Made by a program: the position numbers and the translations under genes. The notes under the pieces were generated by a model. It was not told the DNA's origin and made no database searches. It saw only the letters and a list, made by a program, of their open reading frames with translations. A stretch of 64,000 bases of DNA from Paraescarpia echinospica (taxonomy: Eukaryota; Annelida; Polychaeta; Sabellida; Siboglinidae). The stretch spans positions 1,172,355-1,236,354 of the forward strand of contig CM034539.1 in the NCBI GenBank assembly GCA_020002185.1. Direction: 5' to 3'. Of this stretch, positions 24,301-37,084 are shown in pieces (position 1 is the stretch's first letter; each line of letters begins with the position of its first letter).

Positions 24301-26672
24301 CCGTCAAGAGGCCGCATGAGTGAGTAGCCGTGTGCAAAAGTAGCCATGTGTAACTGTAGCTATTAAACTATGTGCAAATATTGTAGCAAATGCCCCGCTT
24401 TGATTGGGTGTCGAAACGCCCACTGCGACCGAATAAAAGGCACAAAGAAGACTGGGTGTTTTGACGCCGGGTCTAACTCAATAGACAGTCGTTTCGTTAG
24501 CTGATATAACGCGGGTGGCACGATGCGCTTGGTGTAGCGGCTTCACGCTGGTTTCGAGTATCACATCAAGCGAGCAACGGAAGCGCTGCTGGCAACTGTA
24601 GCAACAGCCACCAGCTGCAGGCTACCGCAGTCTACCGCGCGCCACGCAACATTTACGGACACGCGTCATGCGTGCCATTACGTCGATTAATTAATTAATT
24701 AACGAGCGTTATATATCTGCCTGATCTTCGCGTGTAGAGTATCTCACCATCGTTCTGTCCGACTCGGGTGTGACTATAGGTCAAATGCAAACTGAGTTAC
24801 GTTTATTACAAAAAAAACTAGACGTGGTATCGTATATTTCCATACACCTTGCATGGATAGAACGAACGTTCCTGGTAGCGGGGTGATTAACCAAAATACA
24901 ATCCAACCTTCAAACACGACGAATACGTACGAGCCTTATTACCTGTCAGCATTTTTTGGCCAACCTACTCCGAAACATACTAAGATGATTGCCAAGAAGG
25001 CTTAGTACGCCGAATCAGCGTTTTTATTAACCAAAACTTGGGTCCTGTTACAGTATTTAGAAACTCAGTAATGTTAGTACGTATAACGGGAGATAATTTG
25101 GTGCGACAACAGCATTTTATATCATCTCATTCTAATGTTACTTTTGACAGGGATCTTATCCAAAGTTCGAATTACAATACATGGAAACGAGTTGTACTAC
25201 ACTGAACCATACTATTTAGGAACAAGTGCCGTATTTAGGGCAAGACAGACTGGGCAGTTGCGGCCCCCATCACGTAGTTGATACGGGGCCTTCTCAATTG
25301 GATAATAATCCCATAGCTTTGGGTTTTAATAAATGCAGGTGATAAAAATGTCTGTTGTGCCCCTACCTGGAGCGTGACAACTGATAAAGTAATGGACAGT
25401 AACCATCAATTAGCTTTCTATGATAAACTGCAGTGAAAAAAGTTAAATATTACGAAAAATATTAATAAAAATTGCCAAAATGGGGCATCGTAAATACGCC
25501 ACTAGTTAATGCCTAAATATTGTCCACCATTCGCGCTCAATAGATAGACGCCACAGCTGCAAGGGCTCGTTGAATGGCTGCTACGGAAGAGAGACACGCG
25601 TTTAGCAGCAATGCACCTGTCTGACAATCTCACGCCCAGAATACTCGCTGCGTCTCTCGCCAACATTAGCAACTACGTAGTATGGCGTATTCACATTTAA
25701 TATTGACCTACATTAAATCCGGTTCCATGTAAGACATTTACGTTCAAGTTTTATATTTTATAATAACGTTATACTTTTTCACCAGCTGTCGACCAGTAAA
25801 CGTATCTGTAACAAAGTGATGGCGGCTACAAAACAGAGGATATTGACGAACCGGGTGTCACTCAGCGGGCAGCAATGTCAACGTTGTCACGTCAAAAGGA
25901 AAACACACAAATTGGTGAAACGATTTATTTTTCAAAATGACATGCATCTTGCTCTGTTGGAAGCAACAGATGCAACATACATTATTCGGGATAATAAATG
26001 GGCTGTTATATTAGGTGGAATCATAACACAGAAGCGCTTATGAATTAGGCCCTACTCATATTGTTGACGTTTCATTGCAGCGTGATGATGTCGCTGGAAA
26101 GGAAACCAAATGTTCGGGTTATAAATTAAAATTGAGTAGAACGCATGAAAAAGTTGCTAATTATATAAAGGTTATGGAGCATTCTTTACGGTGCAACATC
26201 CGACTCTTGAGACCCATCAAAGAGGTTTATCCTTCGTGTTTAAACTACTGTACAAATTAACATGTTCCATTTAGAGAGTTGCACATCAGTGCGGAGGGTA
26301 AATGGCAACCAAATACACACAGATAGTCGCTGGCAATACTAGACAGCAAACCAAATAGAGGCGGTCAAGTCAACCAATAAATGTTTATATAAATAGTACT
26401 ATCACTAAATTGTAGATTTAAACGATATAAAATATAGTGTATATTTGATGTAAAACAGCGGTTGCAAGATTGGTGTTAGATGATTAGAAACTTGTTTATG
26501 GTGGTGCTGGCCAAACATTATCTGTAGCTTTTGATACGTTACCAGAATTAGTCGACAATATCAGAATCTGTCAACAACTGCGACGGCTGCTAAACTTCGG
26601 GCGTTGTCGAGACGCACGAACAAATATGTGTTTGACTTGTAAGTAACGAAGTGTTTACAAGTAGACATATGT
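24301..26672. other. No supported feature
   Basis: About 2.4 kb with no recognisable gene, repeat or transposon end. It has a small (TTAA)n run near 24686. A frame at 25819-26043 has a CxxC pair but no recognisable domain. Confidence 0.45.
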
Positions 26673-26739
26673 TTGTATAAGAAAATGCATAATGTGTTTA
26701 CATTGTTCAGTGTGATATCTTGTACTGATGTGTTCACTG

Positions 26740-28155
26740 TGGGATTTGGTGCTGGTGTGTTAAATGCGACATTTACCCGTGGTGTGTTCACTGCGACATT
26801 TACCTCTGGTGTATTCATTGCGACAATTACCCATGTTGTGTTCACTGCGACATTTACCTCTGGTATATTCACTGCGACATTTACCCGTGGCGTGTTGACT
26901 GCGACATTTGCCTGTGTTGTGTTCACTGCGACATTTACCTCTGGTGTATTCACTGCGACATTTACCCGTGGTGTGTTCACTGCGACATTTACCCGTGGTG
27001 TGTTCACTGCGACATTTACATCTGGTGTATTCACTGCGACATTTACCCATGGTGTGTTCACTGCGACATTTACCTCTGGTATATTCACTGCGACATTTAC
27101 CCGTGGTGTGTTCACTGCGACATTTACCCGTGGTGTATTCACTGCGACATTTACCTCTGGTGAATTCACTGCGACATTTACCCGTGGTGTGTTCACTGCG
27201 ATATTTACCTCTGGTGTATTCACTGCGACATTTACCCGTGGTGTGTTCACTGTGACTTTTAGCTCTGGTGTATTCACTGCGACATTTACCTATGGTGTGT
27301 TCACTGCGACATTTACCTCTGGTATATTCACTGCGACATTTACCCGTGGTGTATTCACTGCGACATTTACCCGTGGTGTGTTCACTGCGACATTTACCTC
27401 TGGTGAATTCACTGCGACATATACCCGTAGTGTGTTCATTGTGATATTTACCTCTGGTGTATACACTGCGACATTTACCCGTGGTGTGTTCACTGCGACA
27501 TTTACCTCTGGTGTATTCACTGTGACATTTACCCGTGGTGTGTTCACTGCGACATTTACCTCTGGTGTGTACACTGCGACATTTACCTCTGGTGTGTTCA
27601 CTGCGACATTTACCTCTGGTGTGTTCACTGCGACATTTACCTCTGGTGTGTTCACTGCAACATTTACCACTGGTGTGTTGACAGTGGCATTTACTGCTGG
27701 TTTGTTAACTGTGGTGTTTGGTGCTGATGTGTTCACCGTGACATTTGGTCCCGGTGTGTTTCCTGTGATATTTAGCATTGACATATAGTCACTGTGACAT
27801 TTAATGTTGGTGTAGCCACTGTGACAATTAATGTTGGTGTAGTCACTGTGACATTTAATGTTGGTGTAGCCACTGTGACATGTAATGTTGGTGTAGCCAC
27901 TGTGACAATTAATGTTGGTGTAGCCACTGTGACATTTAATGTTGGTGTAGCCACTGTGACCTTTAATGTTGGTGTAGCCACTGTGACATTTAATGTTGGT
28001 GTAGCCACTGTGACAGTTAGTGTTGGAGGTTTACTATGACGCTTAGTCCTTCTGTGTTCACAAAGACATCGATCGTGCTGGTGTGTTCACTATGACTTAT
28101 AGTGCTGGTGTGTTCATTACGACTTATAGTGCTGGTGTGTTCACTGTGTGATGTG
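26740..28155. repeat. 27-bp minisatellite, about 50 copies, in two sub-blocks
   Basis: At 26740-27785 the unit is close to TGTTCACTGCGACATTTACC plus CGTGGTG or TCTGGTG. At 27787-28020 it changes to ACTGTGACATTTAATGTTGG plus TGTAGCC, also 27 bp. A degraded version continues to about 28155. Because 27 is divisible by three, the + strand stays open for 371 codons (26673-27788), reading VFTATFTRG or VFTATFTSG nonapeptides. The minus strand is open for 238 and 164 codons. Such double-stranded openness is expected from the repeat alone and is not evidence of a gene. Confidence 0.95.
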
Positions 28156-28193
28156 GTACTTATGTGATCATATAGCGCGGTGTATTCAGATTT

Positions 28194-28292
28194 CAGACAG
28201 ACCGACAGACAGACAGACAGACAGACAGACATACAGACATACAGACATACAGACAGACAAACACGCACGCACGGACGCACGCACGCACGCCT
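28194..28292. repeat. (ACAG)n and (CGCA)n microsatellite
   Basis: ACAG repeats with ACAT variants are followed by a GCAC run. Confidence 0.95.
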
Positions 28293-28525
28293 GTAGTCGT
28301 TTTACAAACCAACACTCATTAAGACAAACAATGTAGCTGGCTAGTGTGTTCATTGAGAAGGCGTGCTGGTGTGTTCATTGTGACATCTGGGCTGCGTTCA
28401 CCCTGCAACTACTGTTAATCGCGACGCTTTGTGCTACGAAACAAATTACGGCAAGATTAATAGCAACGACAGGAAAATATGACATTATAACGGCCGTGAG
28501 TGACAACCAGGAAATTACCTACACC

Positions 28526-28535
28526 TATATTAAAA
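28526..28535 (+). promoter_or_regulatory. TATA-like box upstream of exon 1
   Basis: TATATTAAAA lies about 114 bp before the exon 1 ATG, a reasonable distance for a short 5' UTR. Such motifs are common by chance in AT-rich DNA. The alternative is a distant promoter at the CpG-rich island with splicing to a site such as TTTACAG at 28602-28608. Confidence 0.25.
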
Positions 28536-28648
28536 CGTTGCGACACCTACCCTTAACCCGTTCAGCGTGAACAAAGTTATAAATCGCCACAACGACGTGC
28601 ATTTACAGGACAGAAGAGTCGGTGTCAGCGGACAGAAACGGGAGAAAG

Positions 28649-28806
28649 ATGAACAACGGCGTGACGTCATCGCCGCCGGAAGATGATCTGGCAGCGCGCC
28701 AAGTGTGGTTTGTTCCACGACGCATTATGTGCGCCATCTTCTGGTTGAGCAACGTACTACTGTTCACCGGGATAATCCTACTCGTGACGAGCAAGCACAA
28801 GGGCTT
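28649..28806 (+). CDS. Two-helix membrane protein, coding exon 1 of 3
   Basis: This exon encodes residues 1-52 and two bases of codon 53. The ATG has a purine at -3 (AAAGATGA), and an in-frame TAA upstream at 28580-28582 limits any longer start. After an acidic N-terminus comes VWFVPRRIM and a hydrophobic helix at residues 26-48 (IMCAIFWLSNVLLFTGIILL). The exon stops at a good donor, GTGAGT at 28807. The basic RR before the helix suggests a cytoplasmic N-terminus. The split codon (TT plus the first G of exon 2) joins in frame to exon 2 and gives Leu53. I recognise no family. Expression is unproven, but agreement of frame, donor and helix makes the exon credible. Confidence 0.75.
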
Positions 28807-29554
28807 GTGAGTATCAGGGGCTGGGATTGGATATGTCGGGGATCGATCATTGTTTTACTACCGAGTTAATGCTAGACGCACAAAGTGCCCTTGATTTTAA
28901 ACACGGTAGGCCTATTCACCTTTAACGATTTAATGCACACAGTCATATAAACGGGGAACGGCACACTACGACACTTCTGCTGCGCATACAGTCTTGCGTT
29001 CTTTAACTGGCACCATAATGCACTTATTACTGATGGAAGGCTCCCCCGGGTACGAAGACAATATCTGATTTGTTTGGGCAGCAAGTTCCATTTTGAATTT
29101 TTGAAAACAAAATTGTAGGAAACATTCCCTACAGCGTGTCTGTGGCAAGACAAACAGTGTACAGTGTTTTTACTAAAACAAAATTGTAACTTTCCACACA
29201 ATGCGAAATTGCCTGACTGTCTTTTATAATGGAGTTCAACTTGAAACTAATTATGAAAATGTCGCCGGCCTGCGAGAAAATGGGTTTAGAAATTAGTCAA
29301 ATTCCGATTGTGCAAACATACAATCTGCAAGATTAATCGCGGAGTTTGCATCGTCATGACATCGTCATTACTTATCTTGTGTAACTTTATATACCGACAC
29401 AGTATTATGAAAAATTCGATCCTGTTTTGCATTCGATGATACAGTTATAAAAACGACCTTGTTGACTGTGACCAATACAGTCACTGTGATCACATCACAT
29501 TGTCACATAATACCACTTACATTATAACGAGAACTGTTGACTTCATTGCCGTGT

Positions 29555-30437
29555 GGTGTCACATCCGAATAACGACCGGACTAACTGGCTGATGAGGTAT
29601 CACATCCGAATAACGACCGGACTAACTGGCTGATGAGGTATCACATCCAAATAACGACCGGACTAACTGGCTGATGAGGTGTCACATCCGAATAACGACC
29701 GGACTAACTGGCTGATGAGGTATCACATCCAAATAACGACCGGACTAACTGGCTGATGAGGTGTCACATCCGAATAACGACCGGACTAACTGGCTGATGA
29801 GGTGTCACATCTGAATAACGACCGGACTAACTGGCTGATGAGGTATCACATCCGAATAACGACCGGACTAACTGGCTGATGAGGTGTCACATCCGAATAA
29901 CGATGGGACTAACTGGCTGAGGAGGTATCACATCCGAATAACGATCGGACTAACTGGCTGATGAGGTGTCACATCCGAATAACGACCGGACTAACTGGCT
30001 GATGAGGTATCACATCCGAATAACGACCGGACTAACTGGCTGATGAGGTGTCACATCCGAATAACGATGGGACTAACTGGAACTGGCTGAGGAGGTATCA
30101 CATCCGAATAACGACCGGACTAACTGGCTGATGAGGTATCACATCCAAATAACGACCGGACTAACTGGCTGGTGAGGTGTCACATCCGAATAACGACCGG
30201 ACTAACTGGCTGATGAGGTATCACATCCGAATAACGACCGGACTAACTGGCTGATGAGGTATCACATCCAAATAATGACCGGACTAACTGGCTGATGAGG
30301 TATCACATCCAAATAACGATCGGACTAACTGGCTGATGAGGTGTCACATCCGAATAACGATGGGACTAACTGGCTGATGAGGTGTCACATCCGAATAACG
30401 ACCGGACTAACTGGCTGATGAGGTATCACATCCGAAT
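29555..30437. repeat. 41-bp minisatellite, about 21 copies, in intron 1
   Basis: Units contain CACATCCGAATAACGACCGG and ACTAACTGGCTGATGAGG and are 41 bp long (starts at 29561 and 29602). Variants GGTATCAC and GGTGTCAC alternate in part. One unit near 30080 has a small insertion. Confidence 0.96.
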
Positions 30438-30524
30438 ATCGCAGCATCGGTGATGTTTATTCTATTCGGTGCATTTAGAATTATAATATATCAAACCGTA
30501 CATATGAGAAGGCTCCTGGATCGA

Positions 30525-30668
30525 CCGAAACGACGGCGGAGTAGCAAAAACAATTGGACATTCCTCTCCTAATCAACCAAGACGATGGCGGAGTAGTAAA
30601 AATAATTAGACATTCCTCCTCCTAATCAACCAAGACGACGGCGGAGTAACAGAAACAATCGGACATGG
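30525..30668. repeat. 52-53-bp tandem repeat, 3 copies
   Basis: CGACGGCGGAGTA-like segments fall at 30531, 30583 and 30636. Each is followed by AACAATTGGACATTCCT or a variant of it. Confidence 0.87.
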
Positions 30669-30967
30669 TCGTTGGCTACGCCCGACTACTTCTACGATTC
30701 GATGGATGCAGATCGCAAACGGACCATCTTTAATATTAATTTAACACGTCTAATGATGTTTGTCAATTATAACGTTCGCTATCGTCGCAGTTGGTTTTCG
30801 TTCGGTTACAAAACGTTAGTCTATCAAAATGTACGCGATGACATCAACAATAGATGGATCGCCATCGCGCGCGCCACCTAGTAAACGATGAGCGCATCGT
30901 GACATGACGTCAACTAATAGATCTGTCATATAATTGCACGTCTCAGATTTTTGAAATCATCCCTGTG

Positions 30968-31009
<42 letters not shown>

Positions 31010-31024
31010 GTGTGCGTGCGTGTG
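30968..31024. repeat. (GT)n microsatellite
   Basis: A GT tract with GCGT interruptions. Confidence 0.96.
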
Positions 31025-32239
31025 TAATAATAGAACACCACACATAGTTTTAGTCCATGCACCATCATAAAGACGACATTGGTTTGAGCGCTACACTGTC
31101 TCCTTGTACGAGGTGAACTAAACATACTCCACATGTGTAATAGATGAAGTGAAGACGAGGACGTGGCATAAATCAGCCCAGTTATAACTGCGAACGTGAC
31201 ATTCTTTTCACGAACACAGACAGATAGTTGTCTCTTCACTCTAACCACATGTCGTGATGCACATAGGACCACAATTTCACAAATATTACATAAAACATGA
31301 ACCACTATACATAATAGAGATATTTACAAATTACGTAACAATTACCCATTAGTCTACTATAAGCCGACCAATTGTGTAAAAGCATGTTTATACAGGCTCC
31401 TGGGATACATACACATGGAACTTTGAACATGTTAAATCAGGCAAGATGAATTTTGCCAGACTGTGAATGTCGTCTGGATCATAGGTTTATAGCATATATA
31501 CAACATTAGAAATCAATCGAATACACGAAGACATTTAATTATCACGTCGTTGAACGTTGTACATTCAGATAAACGTGAACTTCATCGCTTGTTACAGCTT
31601 AATCACAAATGTACGAAGTCTCTCTTTGCTAGAAATGTTAAAGTTTCTTCGGTTATTAACAGGCAATTTGTATGTCACTATTCTGAATTGAAATAATGTA
31701 TTTAAGTGTTCGAGAGACAACGAACGCATGCACCGCCGTCTAGTGGAAGTCACTGTCGTGAAGATCGGTGTAAACTTAAATAAAAAAAACAGAAAACCAG
31801 CAAATACAAACGATAGAATGATGTATAAAATACGTACGCTATCGGCGAAACAACATCATAATAAATTGTTCTCAGTTTATTTGTGGCACGCTTGTTACTC
31901 TACTCCAGCGTGCAAGCCACGTCAGTTATTAATTACTTTGCATTTGTGACCACGTTTTTGTCTTATGATACCGCCTCTCACATGAGACGACAAGTGCTTT
32001 CCTATTTTGCGAATTACATAAGCAATAAACGTATTCGACTCTGTATCGTCGTCTTGCGGTACCTGATTGATAAGCAGGGCAGTTTTCAACGAGGTCTCAT
32101 TCCTACAACTCTTCTAAATCAGGCGCAAACGTGCTTACCAACAATAGGCCTACAGCCAACTTATACAATCTGTCATTCCATCAACTACGTAGGCCCTACA
32201 ATCATTGCGTTCGGCGTGTCAGTTAATAGAAAAAATTAG
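31025..32239. other. Intron 1 sequence without supported feature
   Basis: No gene or repeat was recognised. Frames at 31728-31949 and 31883-32239 resemble nothing I know. Confidence 0.45.
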
Positions 32240-32555
32240 GATGAAGCAGCGTAGTGTTTAGAACACCCGGCTCACAATCGAGATAATCCGTGTTTGAATT
32301 GTCTTGCTACCGTTTCGAAGTTTGGGCAGTTTCGTTCACCTCACTTGCTTCCGTTCGCTAACCTGTATAAATGAGCATCTGACAATAGACAGGATGCGTG
32401 AATGATTTTTGGCGCAGTAATTACAACATGGCTGAATGATTCTCAGATAGGTCAAGATGGTGTTGGGATGAACATGACTGCCGGGGAAGAAGTGTAATGC
32501 GCTTTGAGCAATCCCCAGAATTGGATACCGCGCTATATGAGAACTTACATTTACC
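32240..32555 (+). mobile_element. tRNA-derived SINE, full length, in intron 1
   Basis: The head runs from GAAGCAGCGTAGTGTTTAG through a worn B-box (GTGTTTGAATTG). The body then has CTGTATAAATGAGCATCTG, GCAGTAATTACAACATGGCT and GATGGTGTTGGGATGAACA. A single tail unit contains TGCCGGGGAAGAAGTGTAA and TTGGATACCGCGCTATATG. This copy shows the normal state, one tail unit, in contrast to the expanded array at 17.5-19.8 kb. Confidence 0.85.
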
Positions 32556-33167
32556 TTTTTACATCTCATCACAACGTCAACAAACAGCCAGCTTGATTAC
32601 ATGTGTTGCGTACTCTTGTGGAAAGCTTTGACAGTTTGGATCGTCTAGTTCAGGTCTATTGTTTCTTCCCGGGATTAAAAGAAACCGACAGCTTTCTCGG
32701 TTGCCACACCAACTCTGGTGACTTCAGTACCTATCAGTGGTAAGTATGCAGGGTTAATCTGAAGATAAACATATTGCCCTTGCTTGTCAGGCTCCTTGCC
32801 TCATTGATGTACTCACTGCCTTGTTATTGTCAAAAAGCTGAACTAATGTGATGCTTTCCAACTTTCCTATTTTGACAATGATTTTGTGCAATCGAAATTT
32901 GCCTTGTACAGTAATGGAACTGTGGACTAGCTTTTGTATTTGGACACGGACTGCTTGCTACCTACCTTCTTACTGACCTACTTATCACCTACGTGTCTAC
33001 GTGTAAGACGTATGGCTAGTGAGTTTTGAGCGAACCTTATAACATTGTGTCTGTCCGCTGATGTTAGAAAATTATTTTTTTCTGCAAGAAAATATTCGCA
33101 TAGGGGCTACTTCATCTTCTTCATCGGTGTTTCTTTCTTATTTTTGTCATCGTCTTCTAGATCATTT
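32556..33167. other. Intron 1 sequence without supported feature
   Basis: No gene, repeat or transposon end was recognised before the TAG array. Confidence 0.45.
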
Positions 33168-33193
33168 AGTAGTGGTAGTTAGTAGTGAAAGTG

Positions 33194-33257
<64 letters not shown>

Positions 33258-33287
33258 TAGTAGTAGTAGTAGTAGGTAGTGGTAGTG

Positions 33288-33318
<31 letters not shown>

Positions 33319-33332
33319 TAGTAGTGGTAGTG

Positions 33333-33389
<57 letters not shown>

Positions 33390-33656
33390 ATTGGTGGTAG
33401 TATTGATAGTAGTAGTAGTAGGTGGTGGTGGTAGTAGTAGTAATGGTAGTGGTAATAGTAGTAATTAGTAGTAGTAGTAGTAGTAATTAGTAGTAGTGGT
33501 AGTGATGGTGGTGAAATTGGTAGTGTGAAATTGGTAGTGGTAGTGGTAAATTGGTAGTAGTAGTGGTAATTGAAAGTGGTGATGATAGTAATAGTAGTAG
33601 TAATAGTAGTAGTAGTAGTAGCAGTATCAGTAGCAGTAACAGTGGTAGTGGTAGTG

Positions 33657-33690
<34 letters not shown>

Positions 33691-33707
33691 TGGTAGTAGT
33701 GGTAGTG

Positions 33708-33738
<31 letters not shown>

Positions 33739-33905
33739 TGGTAGTAGTAGTAGTAGCAGTAGTAGTAGTGGTAGTGGTAGTAGTAGTAGTAGTAGTGGTA
33801 GTGGTAGTAATAGTATTAGCAGTAGTAGTAGTGGTAGTGGTAGTAGTAGTAGTAGTGGTGGTAGTGGTAGTGGTAGTCGTAGTAGTAGTAGTAGTAGTGG
33901 TAGTG

Positions 33906-33944
<39 letters not shown>

Positions 33945-33988
33945 ATAGTATAGTAGTAGCAGTATCAGTAGCAGTAACAGTGGTAGTG

Positions 33989-34040
<52 letters not shown>

Positions 34041-34084
34041 AAGTGGTAGTAATAGTAGTAGTAGCAATAGTAGTAGTGGTAGTG

Positions 34085-34145
<61 letters not shown>

Positions 34146-34296
34146 TGGTAGTAGTAGCAGTAGTACTACCAGTAGCAGCAGTAGTGATGGTGAGTGGTGA
34201 GTAGAGTGGTGGTGGTGGTAGTGGTGGTAGTGGTAGTGGTAGTGGTAGTAGTAGTAGTAGTGGTAGTGGTAGTGGTAGTGGTAGTAGTAGTAGTAA

Positions 34297-34337
<41 letters not shown>

Positions 34338-34355
34338 CTAGTAGTAATAGTAGTA
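33168..34355. repeat. (TAG)n/(GTA)n trinucleotide array, about 1.2 kb
   Basis: AGT repeats with frequent GTGGTA, GTAATA and GCAGTA interruptions. The array is transcribed within intron 1 if the gene model is right. All long poly-Ser, poly-Val, poly-Leu and poly-Thr frames here are repeat artefacts. Confidence 0.97.
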
Positions 34356-35278
34356 GTAACAGACTAGCAGCAGCAGCCAGCATCGTCGTCATCATCGTCG
34401 TTTTCGCTGCTTCTGCGGCGGTGACTGCTGTAACCCTGTTAAAAGACGTTACATCTCAATGTCGCAATATGTCACCGACTTCCAAAAGCACAAGGCGAAA
34501 TAACAGATGGTCGTTTCCTCCCATCGGTTGAACATGAATGCGCACCATTTCAAAAACTGAGTGCGTCTAATCAGCTACGCCGTACATGCTTGCGAAACAG
34601 TTGTGAAAGACAATCACTCAACTGTCTGTGGGTGCGTAATGTGTCACGGAGTTGACGAGTAACGGTGCCTAGGTGTGATAAGGTCAGATAGGGGTGTCAT
34701 TCGCTCTCACATTCCCATAAACTCTGACCAACGATCGTTAGTAGAGCGGGAGAGAGCCGTCGATTCTCGTCGTATCCCACATTCACACGGCACGACAGTT
34801 CAAAGCCATTCAAGTCTATGCCGTCAAGTTCTTTCATATCTTTATAAATGTCACCCGGTGATTAAATAAATTTTTCACAATTTCAATATCGTAGCGTAGT
34901 GTAATTAGTCTTGCGTAAGTGATGCAAACGTGTTGTTAGACGCCATCTGAGAACGAAGACGTTGACAAAGAGATTAATGGCCGGATATTGACATTTGCCC
35001 CGCGCCAGAAATACTCTGCACCACCTGATTTGTGTACGACATTAATGACAACGTAACTGACAGTTTTGTTGTTGCTTTGTGCGATTAACTTGCCTACGGA
35101 GAACTCCCGACATTAGCGCCCTTTCATTAGCAAAGTTTAAATAGAGTAATAGTTATTTTATTTGTGTAAACACGTTTCGCGTAATGTTACCCATTCACGA
35201 GTACCCGAAATAGCACTTGATTTGTGTCAGGTTTTATTAACGACCTTAAAAATATCCTACATAACTGACCGTACAGCA
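34356..35278. other. Intron 1 sequence without supported feature
   Basis: No recognisable gene or repeat. The segment starts with a short CAGCAG/CATCGTCGT transition. Confidence 0.45.
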
Positions 35279-35412
35279 ACAGCAGCAGCAGCCCCACCAC
35301 CACCACCACCGCCACCACCACCACCACCACCACCACCACCACCACCGCCACCACCACCACCACCATCACCACCATCACCACCATCACAACCATCACCACC
35401 ATCAACACCATC
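35279..35412. repeat. (CAC)n trinucleotide repeat
   Basis: CAGCAGCAG followed by a long CCA run with CATCAC interruptions. The polyproline frame is an artefact of the repeat. Confidence 0.96.
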
Positions 35413-36262
35413 AACTGCAAGAACAAGAAGAAGCACATGCGCAGAAGAAAACATGCTTACGCATTGAATTTACTATTAATGTTAACCAAATTAACAAACA
35501 TTAAAATATTGATATTCGGATGTCATAACTTAAACGAAGTTTACCAATTTAAAGCGTCCGTCTACTTTTTGGTAATTATTTGAAACATGAACGAAGCAAA
35601 GTAGCGGCACGATGTTGTTATAGATTTGTTTCTGAATAACCACGGACAGAAAGTTATACATTTTGTGGGTAAACGTTCTATTGCTGCCGTGAATGCCAGA
35701 TCACATCTATCAACGACGTAATTGATCCGGTGAAACGGAACTCTCGCATTAGACAACGTGTAATGGATTATCGCGAAATCGAGAATCACATTTGTAGCGA
35801 AGACGCACGTGTGAAGCGGATGTCGGAATCGGTACAGCGACTACCGGAAATACGTCGTTACTCTCGGTTGGGCTTTTTAAGTATTCTGCTCGATCCAGTT
35901 TATGTTTCCGTTTTGACATATGTTAAGTGTTGCTCTCGTAATGCGCGGTCTGGGACTTCCGATCATGTACGATCCAAAATGGCTATTAGCATCCATTTAT
36001 ATTAACGTAGGTTTCATTCAATAAGTGGCGCCACTGTTGCAATTTATATCCTCCGCCTATGTAATGCTTAACGTATTTTGAGATTTGCGCGAACTTGTAA
36101 ATGCAACCACCAGTATGCAATGTATTGTGAAACAAGAAGACCATTATGTAGAACGTGTTTAATTAATAATTGGATGGACTGATCGTAATCTTCGAGTTAT
36201 CGTGTTAGGCATGTGCATTTCAACAACAGGGACAATGCCGGTGTAGCAGTTTGAAAACACTG
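35413..36262. other. Intron 1 sequence without supported feature
   Basis: A 91-codon frame at 35730-36005 is unrecognised. Nothing else is seen. Confidence 0.45.
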
Positions 36263-36480
36263 CCTGTCGAAAACACTGCGGTAGTGTCTTGAGCGTACGT
36301 CTAAAACACTACGGTAGTGTCTTGAGCGTACGCCCAAAACACTACGATAGTGTATTGAGCGTACGCCCAAGACACTACGGTAGTGTCTTGAGCGTACGCC
36401 CCAAACACTACGGTAGTGTTTTGAGCGTACGTAGGGATAGTGTTTTGAACGTAACAGTAGGTAGTGTTTTGAGGGTACAC
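36263..36480. repeat. 32-bp hairpin-forming tandem repeat, about 6 copies
   Basis: The unit contains two palindromes, CACTACGGTAGTG (imperfect at the centre) and GCGTACGC (perfect). Units start 32 bp apart, for example at 36307 and 36339. The 3' copies are degraded to TAGTGTTTTGA. Confidence 0.92.
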
Positions 36481-36664
36481 TTTTGAAAGTTTTGAAAGTA
36501 CCATAAAACAGTGTTTCAGCGGGGTAGTGTTGTGCGCGTCATACACCGGGACTGGGATCAACAGGTATGGTTGGTTGTAATGAGTTATACGAATCGTTCC
36601 GCATACACCCACCGGGAATAGTTGTGGTTAAAGACTATATCAAACTCAGATACACGTAAAAGGG

Positions 36665-36748
36665 TAAGTGTTATATACAGCGCAGCATCCAGTCGCTTTA
36701 TACTTCTCCCCGTGGTAGATCTGTTTGTCCCAACTAACTCGCGTTATT
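36665..36748 (-). mobile_element. SINE tail fragment
   Basis: On the minus strand it carries AAAGCGACTGGATGCTGCGC and TGTATATAAC, matching the SINE tail, with a degraded GATCTACCACGGGGAGAAG before it. It abuts a LINE 3' end at 36750. Confidence 0.65.
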
Positions 36749-36749
36749 G

Positions 36750-37080
36750 ACCACGTGCATTGCCTACATCCCAGATATGTAGAGTGCAATTAGAGGGTTT
36801 TATATCTACGTATGGATTCGGACACATCTCTTACAATTGTTTTCTAAAAGTAATAATACGTTTTTTTTTCCATCGTTCCCTCAGTCCGTAGTCATACAAT
36901 CATACCGTCGTCGCTTCATCTAAACATTATAAACGTATATATTCATGCATACATCGTAGTTTGTGTTTAGAAATGCCATGTGGTTGCCATGGAACGCATC
37001 TTCATTAAAAAAACGGTTGTTTATTTATATATCATTACGTTGTTGTTGCTGTTGCAAAAATAAATTTGAAAAAACTGATT
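36750..37080 (+). mobile_element. LINE 3' UTR fragment, copy 1
   Basis: CCACGTGCATTGCCTACATC, ACAATTGTTTTCTAA and CAGTCCGTAGTCATACA recur in the same order at 37611-37770. The fragment ends GTTGTTGTTGCTGTTGCAAA, as copy 2 does. Only the 3' UTR is present, so it is strongly 5' truncated. Confidence 0.8.
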
Positions 37081-37084
37081 AATA

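Noticed and set aside
26561..27784. Minus-strand frames of 238 and 164 codons with VNVAVNTPE repeats
   Set aside because: The 27-bp period keeps both strands open, and no start, splice or domain evidence supports a gene.
33061..34395. Poly-Ser, poly-Val, poly-Leu and poly-Thr frames of up to 302 codons
   Set aside because: They come from the TAG trinucleotide array in every frame on both strands.
35162..35467. Polyproline open frame
   Set aside because: It is produced by the CAC repeat, and its flanks have no coding character.
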